Shown here: piece by piece, positions 22,125 through 32,000 of the stretch
Numbering within the stretch: position 1 is the first letter of the stretch
How the letters are laid out: each line of letters starts with the position of its first letter
Source: DASXMT01 sp963812965
Lineage (GTDB): Bacteria > Actinomycetota > Acidimicrobiia > Acidimicrobiales > RAAP-2
Reading direction: 5' to 3'
Length of the DNA: 64,000 nt
NCBI GenBank assembly: GCA_963812965.1
Contig: CAWEXG010000010.1
Span: 146,799-210,798 of the forward strand
Program-made: the position numbers and the translations under genes
The notes under the pieces: model-generated
Told to the model about the DNA's origin: nothing
The model's input: only the letters and a program-made list of their open reading frames with translations
Database searches by the model: none

Positions 22125-22471
22125 TGGCTCAGCAAGAGAGCACGTTGATGGACCCCCCTGTCGAGGACCTGCTGGACAAGGTCGACTCGAAGTTCACCCT
22201 GGTTGCCTTGGCGTCACGCCGTGCCCGCCAGGTGAACAGCTACTACAACTCGCTCGGCGAGGGCATTGGGGTTGTGGTGCCTCCCCAGGTGGCGTCGGTC
22301 TCCGGCAAGCCGCTGTCGATCGCGTTCGAAGAGGTCGCCGCGGGGAAGGCCACCTACACCCGTCCCGATCCCGAGGAGGAAGCAGCGCTGGCGGAAGCGG
22401 CGGCAGAGGCGCTTGCCGCGGCTGAAGCAGCTGCGCAAGACGGCGCTGTAGAGGACGCTCCCGCCGAGTAG
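22124..22471 (+). CDS. rpoZ: RNA polymerase omega subunit
   Basis: This 115-residue omega subunit helps assemble RNA polymerase. The conserved block is MDPPVEDLLDKVDSKFTLV then ALASRRARQVNSYYNSLGEG, followed by KPLSIAFEEVAAGK. The last 35 residues are an alanine/glutamate-rich acidic tail beyond the core fold. The ATG at 22124 overlaps the gmk stop as TGATG. A GTG at 22121 is an alternative. The gmk-rpoZ-coaBC order is conserved across actinobacteria. Confidence 0.95.
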   Translation: MAQQESTLMDPPVEDLLDKVDSKFTLVALASRRARQVNSYYNSLGEGIGVVVPPQVASVSGKPLSIAFEEVAAGKATYTRPDPEEEAALAEAAAEALAAAEAAAQDGAVEDAPAE

Positions 22472-22509
22472 CCGTCCGGCTGCACGCCACCGGAGCGGAT
22501 CGAGCCATC

Positions 22510-23838
22510 GTGTCGGACCGGGCAGAGCTGTCGACCCCCACCGATCAGCAGGACCCGACCGTTGCCAAGCCGTTCGTGGTGCTCGGTGTGTCGGCCGGCA
22601 TCGCCGCGTATAAGGCGGTCGAGGTATGTCGTCGACTCGTCGATGCTGGAGTTCATGTCGCTCCCGTGCTCACTGAGCGAGCCACCCGTTTCGTCGGCGA
22701 GGCGACCTTCGACGCGTTGGCGTCGGAGCCGACCCAGACCAGCTTGTTCGACGAGGCGTCTCCCATCCCGCACACCAGACTGGGCCAGCAGGCGGATCTC
22801 ATCGTGGTTGCTCCTGCCACCGTGGACCTCCTGGCTCGTTACGCCAACGGCATGGCCAACGATCTCCTGACCACCACACTGGTGGCGACCCGAGCCCCGG
22901 TGGTGGTGTGCCCTGCGATGCACACCGAGATGTGGGAGCACCCGGCGGTGCAGCAGAACCTCGAGGTCTTGCGCCGGCGGGGCGTGACCGTTGTTCCTCC
23001 GGACGAAGGGCGGCTGGCCGGCGGGGACACGGGTGCCGGCCGACTGGCCGAGCCGGCACAGATCGTCGACGTCGTGCTCCGGGTGCTCGCTCTTGCCGGA
23101 CGACAGCCTGACGGTGGGAGCGGGGATGCTTCCTCGTCGTCACGTCCGGTTCAGGATCTGGCCGGTGTGCGGGTGGTCGTGTCGGCGGGAGGGACCAGGG
23201 AGCCGATCGATCCGGTGCGTTTCCTGACCAACCGCTCCTCGGGCAAGCAGGGGCACGCGTTGGCCGACGCCGCCCGTCGTCGGGGAGCCGAGGTCGTACT
23301 GGTCACGACGACCACTCTTCCTGCTGCTCCTGGGGTCTTCGTGGAGTCAGTGGAGACCGCTGCCGACATGGAGCGGGCCGTACTGGCGAACGCTCAACAC
23401 GCCGACGTCGTGGTCATGGCTGCGGCGGTTGCCGACTTCCGTCCGAAAGAGGCGGCCGAGACGAAGTTGCACAAGTCCGACGGTCTGCCCGACCTGGTCC
23501 TCGAACCCACGCCGGACATCCTGGCCGAGCTGGGTCGGCGCCGACAGGAGCAGCACGGCGGGGGTTCTGATGGAAAGCGTCATCCTCAGGTGTTGGTGGG
23601 GTTCGCTGCCGAGACCGATGCGGTGATCGAACGAGCGACGGACAAGCTCGGCCGCAAGGGCGTGGATCTGATGGTGGTCAACGACGTCTGCGCACCAGGG
23701 GTCGGGTTCGAGCACGACACGAACGCCGTGACCATCCTCGGGGTAGACGGTACGGTCACCGAAGTGCCGCTCTCGGGAAAGCACGCTGTTGCCGATGCCG
23801 TGTTCGATAGGGTTGTCGCCTTGTTGCCGACACGATGA
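22510..23838 (+). CDS. coaBC: Phosphopantothenoylcysteine decarboxylase / synthetase
   Basis: This 442-residue fused enzyme makes 4'-phosphopantetheine for CoA. The FMN-dependent CoaC part (about 20-205) has GVSAGIAAYKAVEVCRRL, the active-site His region TSLFDEASPIPHTRLGQQAD and VVCPAMHTEMWEHPAVQQN. The CoaB part (about 215-442) has VVSAGGTREPIDPVRFLTNR, SSGKQGHALAD, MAAAVADFRP, and KLGRKGVDLMVVND. The GTG start at 22510 gives a short Thr/Pro-rich N-terminus. It sits between rpoZ and metK, as expected, and the frame is intact. Confidence 0.96.
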   Translation: MSDRAELSTPTDQQDPTVAKPFVVLGVSAGIAAYKAVEVCRRLVDAGVHVAPVLTERATRFVGEATFDALASEPTQTSLFDEASPIPHTRLGQQADLIVVAPATVDLLARYANGMANDLLTTTLVATRAPVVVCPAMHTEMWEHPAVQQNLEVLRRRGVTVVPPDEGRLAGGDTGAGRLAEPAQIVDVVLRVLALAGRQPDGGSGDASSSSRPVQDLAGVRVVVSAGGTREPIDPVRFLTNRSSGKQGHALADAARRRGAEVVLVTTTTLPAAPGVFVESVETAADMERAVLANAQHADVVVMAAAVADFRPKEAAETKLHKSDGLPDLVLEPTPDILAELGRRRQEQHGGGSDGKRHPQVLVGFAAETDAVIERATDKLGRKGVDLMVVNDVCAPGVGFEHDTNAVTILGVDGTVTEVPLSGKHAVADAVFDRVVALLPTR

Positions 23839-23920
23839 GTCGGACTTCAATCACCTGAGTTGTTGTTGCATACGCCCGAACCGTTGACCGCACTGAAGCA
23901 CTGAGAGAACGGAACGATCT

Positions 23921-25117
23921 GTGAGCGCCCGATACACCTTCACCTCTGAGTCAGTCACCGAGGGCCATCCCGACAAGATGGCAGACCAGATCTCCGACTC
24001 CGTGCTCGACGCCGTACTGGCGGACGACCCGAACAGTCGGGTGGCGTGCGAGACGCTGCTCACCACTGGGCTGGTGCTGGTCGCCGGGGAGATCACCACG
24101 ACCACGTACGTGGACATCCCCACGTTGGTGCGCCGGGTCGTGCTCGACATCGGGTACGACAACGACGCGTACGGGATCAACGGGAAGACGTGCGGGGTGA
24201 TGGTGGCGCTCGACGAGCAGTCACCCGACATCGGCCAGGGCGTCGACAACGCCTTCGAGGTGCGGGCGGGAACCGGTGGTGAGGACCACCTCAACGCCCA
24301 GGGCGCCGGTGATCAGGGGATGATGTTCGGCTACGCCTGTGACGAGACACCCGATCTCATGCCCTTGCCCATCTGGCTGGCTCACCGCCTGGCCCAACGC
24401 CTGGCTCAGGTCCGCCGGGTGGGGGTCCTCCCGTATCTCCGTCCCGACGGGAAGACGCAGGTGAGCGTGCGGTATGAGGACGGCCGCCCCGTCGCCCTGG
24501 AGACGGTCCTGATCTCCACCCAGCATGATCCTGGTATCGACATCGAGACCTTGTTGTTGCCGGACCTCCGGGACAACGTCATCACTCCGTTGCTGCCCAC
24601 CGACCTCGACACCGACGGTCTGCGCCTTCTGGCCAACCCCACCGGCGTGTTCGAGCTGGGTGGTCCCCACGCCGATACCGGGCTCACCGGCCGGAAGATC
24701 ATCGTCGACACCTACGGGGGCATGGCCCGACACGGAGGAGGCGCCTTCTCCGGGAAGGACCCCTCGAAGGTCGACCGGTCCGCCGCCTATGCGGCTCGAT
24801 GGGTGGCGAAGCACGTGGTGGCAGCCGGCGCTGCCAGCCGGTGCGAGGTGCAGGTGGCTTACGCCATCGGCGTTGCCCGTCCGGTATCGCTTCTGGTGGA
24901 GACGTTCGGGACCGAGAAGGTCGATCCCACCCAGATCGCCAAGGCAGTCGACGAGATCTTCGACCTCCGTCCTGCTGCCATCGTGCGCGACTTAGAGCTG
25001 AAGCGACCGATCTACCGGAAGACGGCGGCGTACGGGCACTTCGGTCGGTCGGACAAGGAGTTCACCTGGGAGGAGACTTCCCGGGTGGACGACCTGAAGC
25101 AGGCGCTTCGGCTCTGA
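23921..25117 (+). CDS. metK: S-adenosylmethionine synthase
   Basis: This 398-residue enzyme forms SAM from ATP and methionine. Signatures are TSESVTEGHPDKMADQISDS at the start, GVDNAFE, GAGDQGMMFGYACDETPDLM, GGPHADTGLTGRKIIVDTYG, and the glycine-rich loop GGMARHGGGAFSGKDPSKVD followed by RSAAYAARW. It starts with GTG. The 82-base gap from coaBC holds no recognisable SAM riboswitch. The stop overlaps the priA start as CTGA. Confidence 0.97.
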   Translation: MSARYTFTSESVTEGHPDKMADQISDSVLDAVLADDPNSRVACETLLTTGLVLVAGEITTTTYVDIPTLVRRVVLDIGYDNDAYGINGKTCGVMVALDEQSPDIGQGVDNAFEVRAGTGGEDHLNAQGAGDQGMMFGYACDETPDLMPLPIWLAHRLAQRLAQVRRVGVLPYLRPDGKTQVSVRYEDGRPVALETVLISTQHDPGIDIETLLLPDLRDNVITPLLPTDLDTDGLRLLANPTGVFELGGPHADTGLTGRKIIVDTYGGMARHGGGAFSGKDPSKVDRSAAYAARWVAKHVVAAGAASRCEVQVAYAIGVARPVSLLVETFGTEKVDPTQIAKAVDEIFDLRPAAIVRDLELKRPIYRKTAAYGHFGRSDKEFTWEETSRVDDLKQALRL

Positions 25118-27123
25118 GCCCTTCGACGCCGGACGACAGCACGTCATCCCCACCGGCCTCCGACCCGGAGGCGACGCCGCGGGCCACCGGCAGCGGCGCC
25201 CGGGTCGTCCCTGACGTCCCGGCCATCCACCGCCGGTTCGACTACGTGGTCCCCGACGCCATGCGGGACGACATCAGGGTGGGCAGTCGGGTCCGGGTGA
25301 CCCTGCATGGCCGCCGGGTCGCCGCCTGGGTGGTGGAGACCGGCGTCACGCCGCCCCCCGGCGTGACGCCACAGCCGCTCGCCGCCTGGAGCGGTCTCGG
25401 TCCACCCCCGTCGGTGGTGTCGCTGGCCGAGTGGGCGGCGTGGCGATGGGCCGGCCCAATGAGCTCGTTTCTGGGGACAGCCTCGCCTCCACGGGTGGTA
25501 CGGGCACTGCCACTCGGACGGACGTATCGGCAGATACCCCTACGAAGCGGTCCTGACGCCGGTATCGCCGTTGACGTCCGTACAGCCGGTGCCCCCGTGG
25601 CCGACGCCCCTGTTTCCCCGCCTGTCGCGGGAGAGTCGGCAAGGATCGTCGACGAGGCCCTGCGTTCGTCCCGCACCGTGGTTCGTCTGGCCCCGGCGCT
25701 CGACGCTGCGCTCATCGTCGAAGAGGTGGTCCGCCGGCTCGGCTCGGTGTTGGTGCTGGCGCCCACCCACCTCCGGGTCGACCACCTCGTCCGCCGGCTC
25801 GCCCGTAGCGGTGTGCCGGCGACAGTCCTTCCGGACGGCTGGGCCGAGGCCGCAGCCGGCTCGCCGGTGGTCGTCGGCACGCGTATCGCCGCGTGGGCCC
25901 CGATTGCCAAGCTGTCCGGCGTGGTGGTGCTCGACGCCCACGACGAGGCGTACCGGGAGGAACGGTCGCCGACCTGGTCGGCGGTCGACGTGGTCACCGA
26001 ACGGGCACGGCGGGACGGGGTCCCGTGCCTGCTGGTGACGCCGTGCCCCACCGTGTCGTTGCTCGAGGGGTCGAGTGTGGTGACCACGTCGCGCATGGCC
26101 GAGCGACGGGGCTGGCCGCCGGTGGACGTTGTGGACAGGCGGGATGACGATCCCCGCACCGGGCTGTTCTCGGAAAGACTGTCGCAGGTGCTCCACTCGG
26201 TGCTGCCCGAGGGTCGGGCCGTGTGCGTGCTCAATCGGACCGGGCGGGCCCGGCTGCTGGCCTGCGCCTCGTGCGGTTCGCTGGCCGGCTGCGTCGTCTG
26301 CGGCGGCGCCATGGAGCAGCGTGAGGCCGGTGGCGTGCTCCGTTGTCGCCGTTGCGGGTCGGAGCGCCCGGTGGTGTGCGCCGTGTGTGACTCGACCCGG
26401 ATGAAGCTGCTACGGGTAGGGGTGTCACGCGTGCGTGAAGAGCTGTCGGCGCTGATGGGCATCGAGGCGGTAGAGATCACCGCTGCTGGCACCACCAAGG
26501 CGGAAACGGAGCCCACCGCCGGTCAGACAGATGCCGATACCCCCCGTTTGGCCGATGCTCATCTGGTAGTGGGCACCGAGGCGGCTCTCCATCGGGTGAC
26601 GCGAGCCGACGTGGTCGCCTTCCTCGACTTCGACCAACACCTGCTGGCGCCCAGGTTTGCGGCAGGGGAGGAAGCCCTGGCGCTGTTGGCCCGGGCAGCT
26701 CGGGTGGTGGGCGGTCGGGACGGCAACGGACGCCTGCTGGTGCAGACCCGGCTTCCGGACCACGAGGTGCTGACCGCCGCTCTCCATGCCGATCCGTCGG
26801 AGCTTGCGCGTTCGGAGCGAGGGCTGCGACGAATGCTCCAGCTTCCCCCATTCGGCGCGCTGGCATCCATCGGCGGACCAGCGGCGGCCGAGCTCACCGC
26901 CAGTCTCGAAGGCATCGAGGGGCTGACACTCTCGTCGTCCGGCCCGGCTTCGCCTGTCTCTACGCCGTCCGACCCTGCGCTGCCCACTGCCGTCTTGCCC
27001 TCCTCTGCTCCGAAACAGTGGCTGGTCAAGGCGCCGGACCACCGCACGCTGTGCGACGCGCTGGCGTCGGTCCCACGACCGACGGGTCGCCTTCGGGTGG
27101 AGGTCGATCCCACGGCGGTGTGA
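25114..27123 (+). CDS. priA: PriA-like primosome protein, probably helicase-inactive
   Basis: This is a 669-residue protein. The N-terminal DNA-binding domain has VPDVPAIHRRFDYVVPDAM and VRVTLHGRRVAAWVVE. The core retains a degenerate DEAH-like VVVLDAHDEAYREERSPTW and the zinc module (CASCGSLAGCVVCGGAM then CRRCGSERPVVCAVC), but the usual Walker A sequence GVTGSGKT is missing; its place is taken by SRTVVRLAPALDAALIVEE. Loss of ATPase motifs is known for actinobacterial PriA. No ATG, GTG or TTG occurs in frame before the conserved start region, and CTG 25114, overlapping the metK stop as CTGA, is the best start. Confidence 0.88.
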   Translation: MSPSTPDDSTSSPPASDPEATPRATGSGARVVPDVPAIHRRFDYVVPDAMRDDIRVGSRVRVTLHGRRVAAWVVETGVTPPPGVTPQPLAAWSGLGPPPSVVSLAEWAAWRWAGPMSSFLGTASPPRVVRALPLGRTYRQIPLRSGPDAGIAVDVRTAGAPVADAPVSPPVAGESARIVDEALRSSRTVVRLAPALDAALIVEEVVRRLGSVLVLAPTHLRVDHLVRRLARSGVPATVLPDGWAEAAAGSPVVVGTRIAAWAPIAKLSGVVVLDAHDEAYREERSPTWSAVDVVTERARRDGVPCLLVTPCPTVSLLEGSSVVTTSRMAERRGWPPVDVVDRRDDDPRTGLFSERLSQVLHSVLPEGRAVCVLNRTGRARLLACASCGSLAGCVVCGGAMEQREAGGVLRCRRCGSERPVVCAVCDSTRMKLLRVGVSRVREELSALMGIEAVEITAAGTTKAETEPTAGQTDADTPRLADAHLVVGTEAALHRVTRADVVAFLDFDQHLLAPRFAAGEEALALLARAARVVGGRDGNGRLLVQTRLPDHEVLTAALHADPSELARSERGLRRMLQLPPFGALASIGGPAAAELTASLEGIEGLTLSSSGPASPVSTPSDPALPTAVLPSSAPKQWLVKAPDHRTLCDALASVPRPTGRLRVEVDPTAV

Positions 27124-27267
27124 GGCCTCAGGCGTGATCGGGTCGCGTCTCGTATCGAAGCGCACTCCCACCTCGGTACGCAGCCTGCAGGGGCGGCGAG
27201 GGTTTCTAGACTCTCCGGTAAGCACTGCCAGCCGTTGAAACGCTGCTCAACCTCTAACATGATGCCT

Positions 27268-28206
27268 ATGACTTCGTACTCCGTGCGGACGTACGGCGAT
27301 CCGGTCCTGAAGCAGCCTGCCCGAGACATCGAGCAGGTCGACGGCAACCTGGTGCGCCTGGTCGACGACATGGTCGAGACCATGTACGACGCCGTGGGTG
27401 CTGGGCTGGCTGCCCCGCAGGTGGGTATCCAGAAGCGGATCTTCGTCTACGACGTCGGCGACGGGCCCGAGGTCATCATCAACCCGACCATCGTGGAGAC
27501 GTCGGGGGAGTGGTACCACGACGAGGGCTGTCTCTCGGTTCCCGGTCTGCGGCTCGGACTCACCCGTCCCGATCAGGTGCATCTACGCGGGTTCGACCTC
27601 GACGGCAGAGAGCTCTCGATCGAGGCTGACGAGTTCTTGGGCCGGGTGTTCCAGCACGAGGTCGACCACCTGGACGGCGTTCTCATGATGGAGCGGCTCG
27701 ATCCGGATCAGCGCAAGCTCGCCCTCCGGGTCCTGCGCGACCGCGACCTCGGTCTCGACACCTCTGCCATGGAAGCGAAACTGGTTTCCGCCGGACAGCG
27801 ACCAGATCGTCTGATCTTCCAAGGAGGCGAAGGACCCTCCGCAGTCCTCTGGTGCTCACGGAAGGCCAGTGAGTCAGGGACCGGGTCGGTAGTCGATGAG
27901 GAGATCCACCCCTGCGTTACGGCTGGCCGTGGCGAGCTTGTCGTCGAGCGTGGCCAGTGGAGCAGCCAGGCGCTCGGCGAGAACGAGGTAGGCGGCGTCA
28001 TAGGCGCTGAGGCCATGACGTCGGCCGGCTGCCAGGAGCGCTGTCACATCGGTCGGCGACACATCGATACGGATAGGGAGCTGAGTGAGCAGGTCGAGGA
28101 AACGAGTGGCCTGGGCCTCAGTGATCCGTGCGCGTCGCTCTGCGACGAGCAACACGTTGGTGACTTCGAGCTCCCACACGCTCGGCACGATGGCCTCGTC
28201 CTCTAA
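27268..28206 (+). CDS. def: Peptide deformylase with an anomalous C-terminal extension
   Basis: Removes the formyl group from nascent N-terminal methionine. All three motifs are present: GAGLAAPQVG (motif 1), EGCLSVPG with the metal Cys (motif 2), and QHEVDHLDGVL with the metal-binding HExxH (motif 3). The opening SVRTYGDPVLKQPARDIE fits a start at 27268. The enzyme should end near residue 185. Instead the frame stays open to 28206, running antisense through most of vapC, giving 312 residues. The tail shows no known domain. A lost or shifted stop near 27870 is likely. It follows priA as in other actinobacteria. Confidence 0.9.
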   Translation: MTSYSVRTYGDPVLKQPARDIEQVDGNLVRLVDDMVETMYDAVGAGLAAPQVGIQKRIFVYDVGDGPEVIINPTIVETSGEWYHDEGCLSVPGLRLGLTRPDQVHLRGFDLDGRELSIEADEFLGRVFQHEVDHLDGVLMMERLDPDQRKLALRVLRDRDLGLDTSAMEAKLVSAGQRPDRLIFQGGEGPSAVLWCSRKASESGTGSVVDEEIHPCVTAGRGELVVERGQWSSQALGENEVGGVIGAEAMTSAGCQERCHIGRRHIDTDRELSEQVEETSGLGLSDPCASLCDEQHVGDFELPHARHDGLVL

Positions 28207-28296
28207 GAGCCGGTCGAGGATCGCATCGGTGTCATCGGTGGTCTCGTCTTCGAAGCACCACGCCATGGTCAGCGACGTGTCGATAACCATCGGCAT
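27874..28296 (-). CDS. vapC: VapC-type PIN-domain toxin
   Basis: This is a 140-residue PIN-domain ribonuclease. The four acidic positions of the active site are visible: VIDTSLTMAW near residue 6, SVWELEVTNVLL near 42, LSAYDAAYLVLAERL near 100, and PLATLDDKLATA near 118. VapC toxins cut tRNA or rRNA when the antitoxin is degraded, and the target here is unknown. The ATG at 28296 overlaps the vapB stop as TGATG. A TTG at 28299 and an ATG at 28290 are alternatives. Its 3' end overlaps the run-on of def on the other strand by 333 bases. Confidence 0.88.
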   Translation of the reverse strand: MPMVIDTSLTMAWCFEDETTDDTDAILDRLLEDEAIVPSVWELEVTNVLLVAERRARITEAQATRFLDLLTQLPIRIDVSPTDVTALLAAGRRHGLSAYDAAYLVLAERLAAPLATLDDKLATASRNAGVDLLIDYRPGP

Positions 28297-28532
28297 CAAC
28301 GATGACCTTCGTCGATCATGCGCCGCACCGAGTTGCGTCCGCGGCGCACGCCGCTGCGGGCGGTACGCAATGCAGCGACGGTCTCATCGGGTGTCATGGC
28401 ACTTCGGTTGACGGGCACGAGTCTGGCGACCTCCCGGCCGTGCTTCGTGATTGTGATCGTCTCGCCGTGCTCCACTTGTTCGAGGAGACGGGGGAGATGG
28501 GTCTTCGCGTCGTAGGCGCCGACAGTGCTCAT
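28296..28532 (-). CDS. vapB: VapB-type antitoxin, Phd/YefM family
   Basis: This 78-residue antitoxin has the Phd/YefM pattern VGAYDAKTHLPRLLEQVEHG followed by TITITKHGREVARLVPV, a DNA-binding dimer. The C-terminal 30 basic residues should wrap the VapC toxin. It is the first gene of the leftward pair. Its ATG at 28532 abuts a perfect 13-bp inverted repeat, so autorepression by the VapBC complex is expected. Confidence 0.9.
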   Translation of the reverse strand: MSTVGAYDAKTHLPRLLEQVEHGETITITKHGREVARLVPVNRSAMTPDETVAALRTARSGVRRGRNSVRRMIDEGHR

Positions 28533-28565
28533 GTCATCAGACTAGCCGGCAACTAGTCTGATGAC
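28533..28565 (-). promoter_or_regulatory. Operator palindrome and promoter of vapBC
   Basis: GTCATCAGACTAG (28533-28545) and its exact complement CTAGTCTGATGAC (28553-28565) flank the 7-base spacer CCGGCAA. The inner edge touches the vapB start codon. On the minus strand TAGTCT ends 6 bases before the ATG and can act as the -10 box of a leaderless mRNA. The palindrome would cover promoter and start, fitting autorepression. Confidence 0.7.
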
Positions 28566-29009
28566 GTCTTTCCGTTGCCTGAGGATGGCGCCGGGCCGTC
28601 TCTCCAGCGCATCACCGGCATCCATATCTGGCTGTCCTCTCGCTGTCCGCTCGGGCAAGACCAAGCGCCTCCCCGGCGTTGCCCCCGAACTGACCATGTT
28701 CATTCTCGCCTCGTTCCGGGAACGAGGAAAGCCCTCAGTGAAGCCTCGGCGGGCGATGTGGCCAGATGAATGCGTGAGATTCCCCACAGACGCAGCTGAC
28801 ATGTGTTGTCTGTACCGTCGTTCCAGTCGGTTGTCATTGTGAGGTGATCTCGTGCTGGGTAACGAGCGTGACCTGGTCAAGGGCTTGTTGACAGATTTAT
28901 CTTGACAAGATCAAGAACCTAGAGTTAGATGCCATCGCGACTAGTTTGGGAAACCGGTAGCGTGTAGCATCAGGTTCACTTCAGAAGCTCACAAACCGAA
29001 AGCAGGGGG
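28566..29009. other. Intergenic region with repeat copy and candidate promoter
   Basis: No convincing gene is seen. The region holds the third copy of the window-start repeat (28705-28733). Two TTGACA hexamers occur, at 28888-28893 and 28902-28907. The second is 17 bases before TTAGAT (28925-28930), a weak -10 for the large secreted-protein gene. ATCTTGACAAGAT is a short palindrome around the second hexamer that could bind a regulator. AT content is locally higher than in the flanking genes. Confidence 0.4.
28705..28733. repeat. Third copy of the dispersed palindromic element
   Basis: CCTCGTTCCGGGAACGAGG is a near-perfect 9-bp palindrome around a central base. Aligned with the copies at 47-80 and 105-138, about 24 of 29 positions agree over CTxGCCTCGTTCCxGGAACG. 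It lies in the accessory block between vapBC and the secreted protein. Confidence 0.55.
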
Positions 29010-29015
29010 ATGTAC

Positions 29016-32000
29016 ATGTTCCGGGGACGCCGCAGTACAGCAGCACCCACCCGCGATTCTCAAAATGAGAAAACTCTCCGCGGGGGGGGGTGGGGGAGTA
29101 ACTCCCTAAGTTTTTCCCACGCACAGTCACGTAATTCTCACTTCACCGGCGGCTATGCCCGCCGGTTTTTCGCGGCCATAGCGGCAACGCTCCTGGTCAT
29201 CGGGGTAGTGGCCGGTGTTGGTGTGACCGCCGCCAGTGCCGCAACGCCACTGTCGGTCACGACGACCGGCAACTTGCCTCCAGCCACGCTGAATACGGCG
29301 TACTCGGCCACCCTGGTAGCAGCTGGTGGGACGGGTACTGACACCTGGAGCGTGGCCTCAGGCTCCACCCTGCCGAGTTGGCTGAGCCTGAACGCCACCA
29401 CCGGCGTCCTGTCCGGCACCCCCACGGCGATCGCCACCGCCACGTTCAAGGTCACCGTTACCGACTCGGCCAGTCCCGCTGATACGGCCACGTCGAGTCA
29501 GCTCACGTTGTACGTCGTTGGTGCGAACGGGACTCAACCGTTTACGTTGAGCTCGGCCGGTACCCCCGGCCAGTCCACTTACACCGTTGGGGCTAGTCAT
29601 CAGCCAGGGGCCACGTTGCCTGATCCGATCACTATCGCCGGCCAGGAGGACCCGCTCAACGGCGCCATCAGCAGTGCATCGTTGTCCATCCAGCCCTACA
29701 CCTCAACGGACTCGCAGGGGTCGACCCACGTCACCTTCTCCGAGATCAATCCCGGTACGGCCACCGGACTGGTCAACGGATCGACCGGCATCGTGACCAT
29801 CAACGACTCCCTACGGGTCACTCTCAACCTCATCAATCCGGTCCAGGCCACCTGCGCTGACTCGCCCATCAACGTCTCGCTGACCGGAACCTACAACGCC
29901 ACCACCCAACAGGTCACGTTGTCCGATACGACGTTTGCCATCCCACCGAACTTCTCCGACTCCACCGCCCCGAACTGTGATCTGGCCCTCGGTGGCCTAG
30001 TTCAGGGTGCTCTAAACGGCTCGGAGTATGCGGGGACCACCGGGAACGCCTTCATCCTCGCCATGTCCGGACCGCTCACCATCCCTGTGCCAGCCGCTCC
30101 GACTACGACAGCATTGACGGTCAGTCCAGCCAGCCCCCAGTTGAACGTCAACGGCACCTCGGTGACGCTCAACGCCACCGTGTCGGCGAACGGTACGACC
30201 GCAACCCATGCCACCGGCACTGTCGCCTTCCAGAACAACGGGGCGACGATTGGCACCGAACCGGTTGCCAACGGCACGGCGAGCTACACCGCAACGAACC
30301 TGCCGACCGCCACCAACCAGCTCACCGCTGTGTACTCCGGTGACACCAACTATGCCTTGAGCACATCGACAGCGGTGCCGTACATGCTGCAACCGATTCC
30401 TACCATCACCACCACAGGCCTGCCGGCAACAGCCACCCCTGGCCAGACGGTGCCGTTCACCGTCACCATCACCAACCCGGCTGGGGGTGAGAACTACCCC
30501 AACGTGTGGGCCAACATCGGCGCGCCTTTTCAAAGCCGTTACTTCTACAACGGGGTGGCGAACATCGACGCTCAAGATAGCGCCGGTACCTGGTGTCCCC
30601 TCCCCAACCCGAACAACAACGCTGACGGTGGCAACGACCATGGCAACGCTGTCTACTTCGGCTGGAACTACTCGGGACCGTTGTCAGCTCCGTGCGGCAC
30701 GCCACCGAGCTCCTTCAGCCTGCCAGCGGGCACCACGATCACCATCCCCCTCGAAGTTTCCTTCTCGGCGTCGGCGATGGTCAGCACGGTCAGCCTCTAC
30801 GAGCGCGTTGTACACCGGTACGTGCAACACCGGTGCCACTGAGTGCTACGAGGCAGCTCCTCTGCAGGACAACTACAACAACGCCGATGGCGCCCAGACC
30901 ACGCCGGTGTCCTCGGGGGCCATCACCATGGTCCCGGCTACCGGTCCAGGCACGCAGTCGGTGACGGTTACGGACAATTTGCAAAATAGGGGTCTCCGTC
31001 CGGCCACCACCACGCTCCGCCAGGGCTTTGACCTCAGCCTTCAATCCAATGTCACCGGCAACCAATCCCAATTCGCCAGCGAGTTCACGTCTCCAACTGG
31101 GTCAGTTCAATACTTCGTCGACGGCCAATTGGTGCACACCAGTACGCTTGCATCGGTAACTCCTACCAGTGGGGACGGCACCACGCCGCTCTACCTCTAT
31201 AACATTGGCAACCTAGCGCCTGGCACCCACACCGTTCTCTCCAACTACTCCGGTGACGGGATCTATGCGCCAACCAGCTTCACCGAGACGTTCACGGTTA
31301 TCGCCGGGCCTCCCCTCGGCACCCTGTACAGCTGCGATGTAGTGACAGGACAAGGGGCCCCAGCGGCAGTTTCAGCGTATGTCGCTGCATCAGGAGCGGT
31401 GTCACCGACGTTCGCAGGTTCCACCGCTACCGCCACCGGTGTTGGCGTCACCCTCGATATCGATCCGGCAGTTACCGTGTCCTAACCTCAACGACTTTCA
31501 GACGGCAGCCACGTTCGGCTTCTCTCCGAACGGAACCACTGCCACCTCGGGGCCGATCACCTTTAGTGGTGATGACACCTCGACAGACATCGTCGGTTCG
31601 TGGAGCGGCATGACAACCTCGATCCCGATCACAGGGACTCCAGGGGCCACGGTGCCCATCGGGGTCAACTCCATCAGCTTCAATTTCGGCTACGCCGGCA
31701 GCGTCAACGCCACCTGTACTCCGGCCTCGCAACCGGCAGTCGCAACCACCGCAACGGTTGCGGGAACGACGCTCACTGCTAGTCCGAGCGGCTCTGCTGC
31801 CGTCGGCGCCCCGGTGACCCTGACTGCCACGGTTACTCCCGCTCCACCCGCGTCTCACCTTTACAGGTGCTTACGGCCAGGTCGAGTTTCTCGACAACGG
31901 CACCGTTCTGGGAACAACAGTCGTTGCCACCGATAACGACACCGGCGCGCTCCCCGCCAATAACGGCACTGCCACCTTCACTGCTAGCTCTTTGCCGCCC

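Noticed and set aside
23839..23920. SAM riboswitch before metK
   Set aside because: The 82-base gap is too short and shows no SAM-I or SAM-II core pairing.
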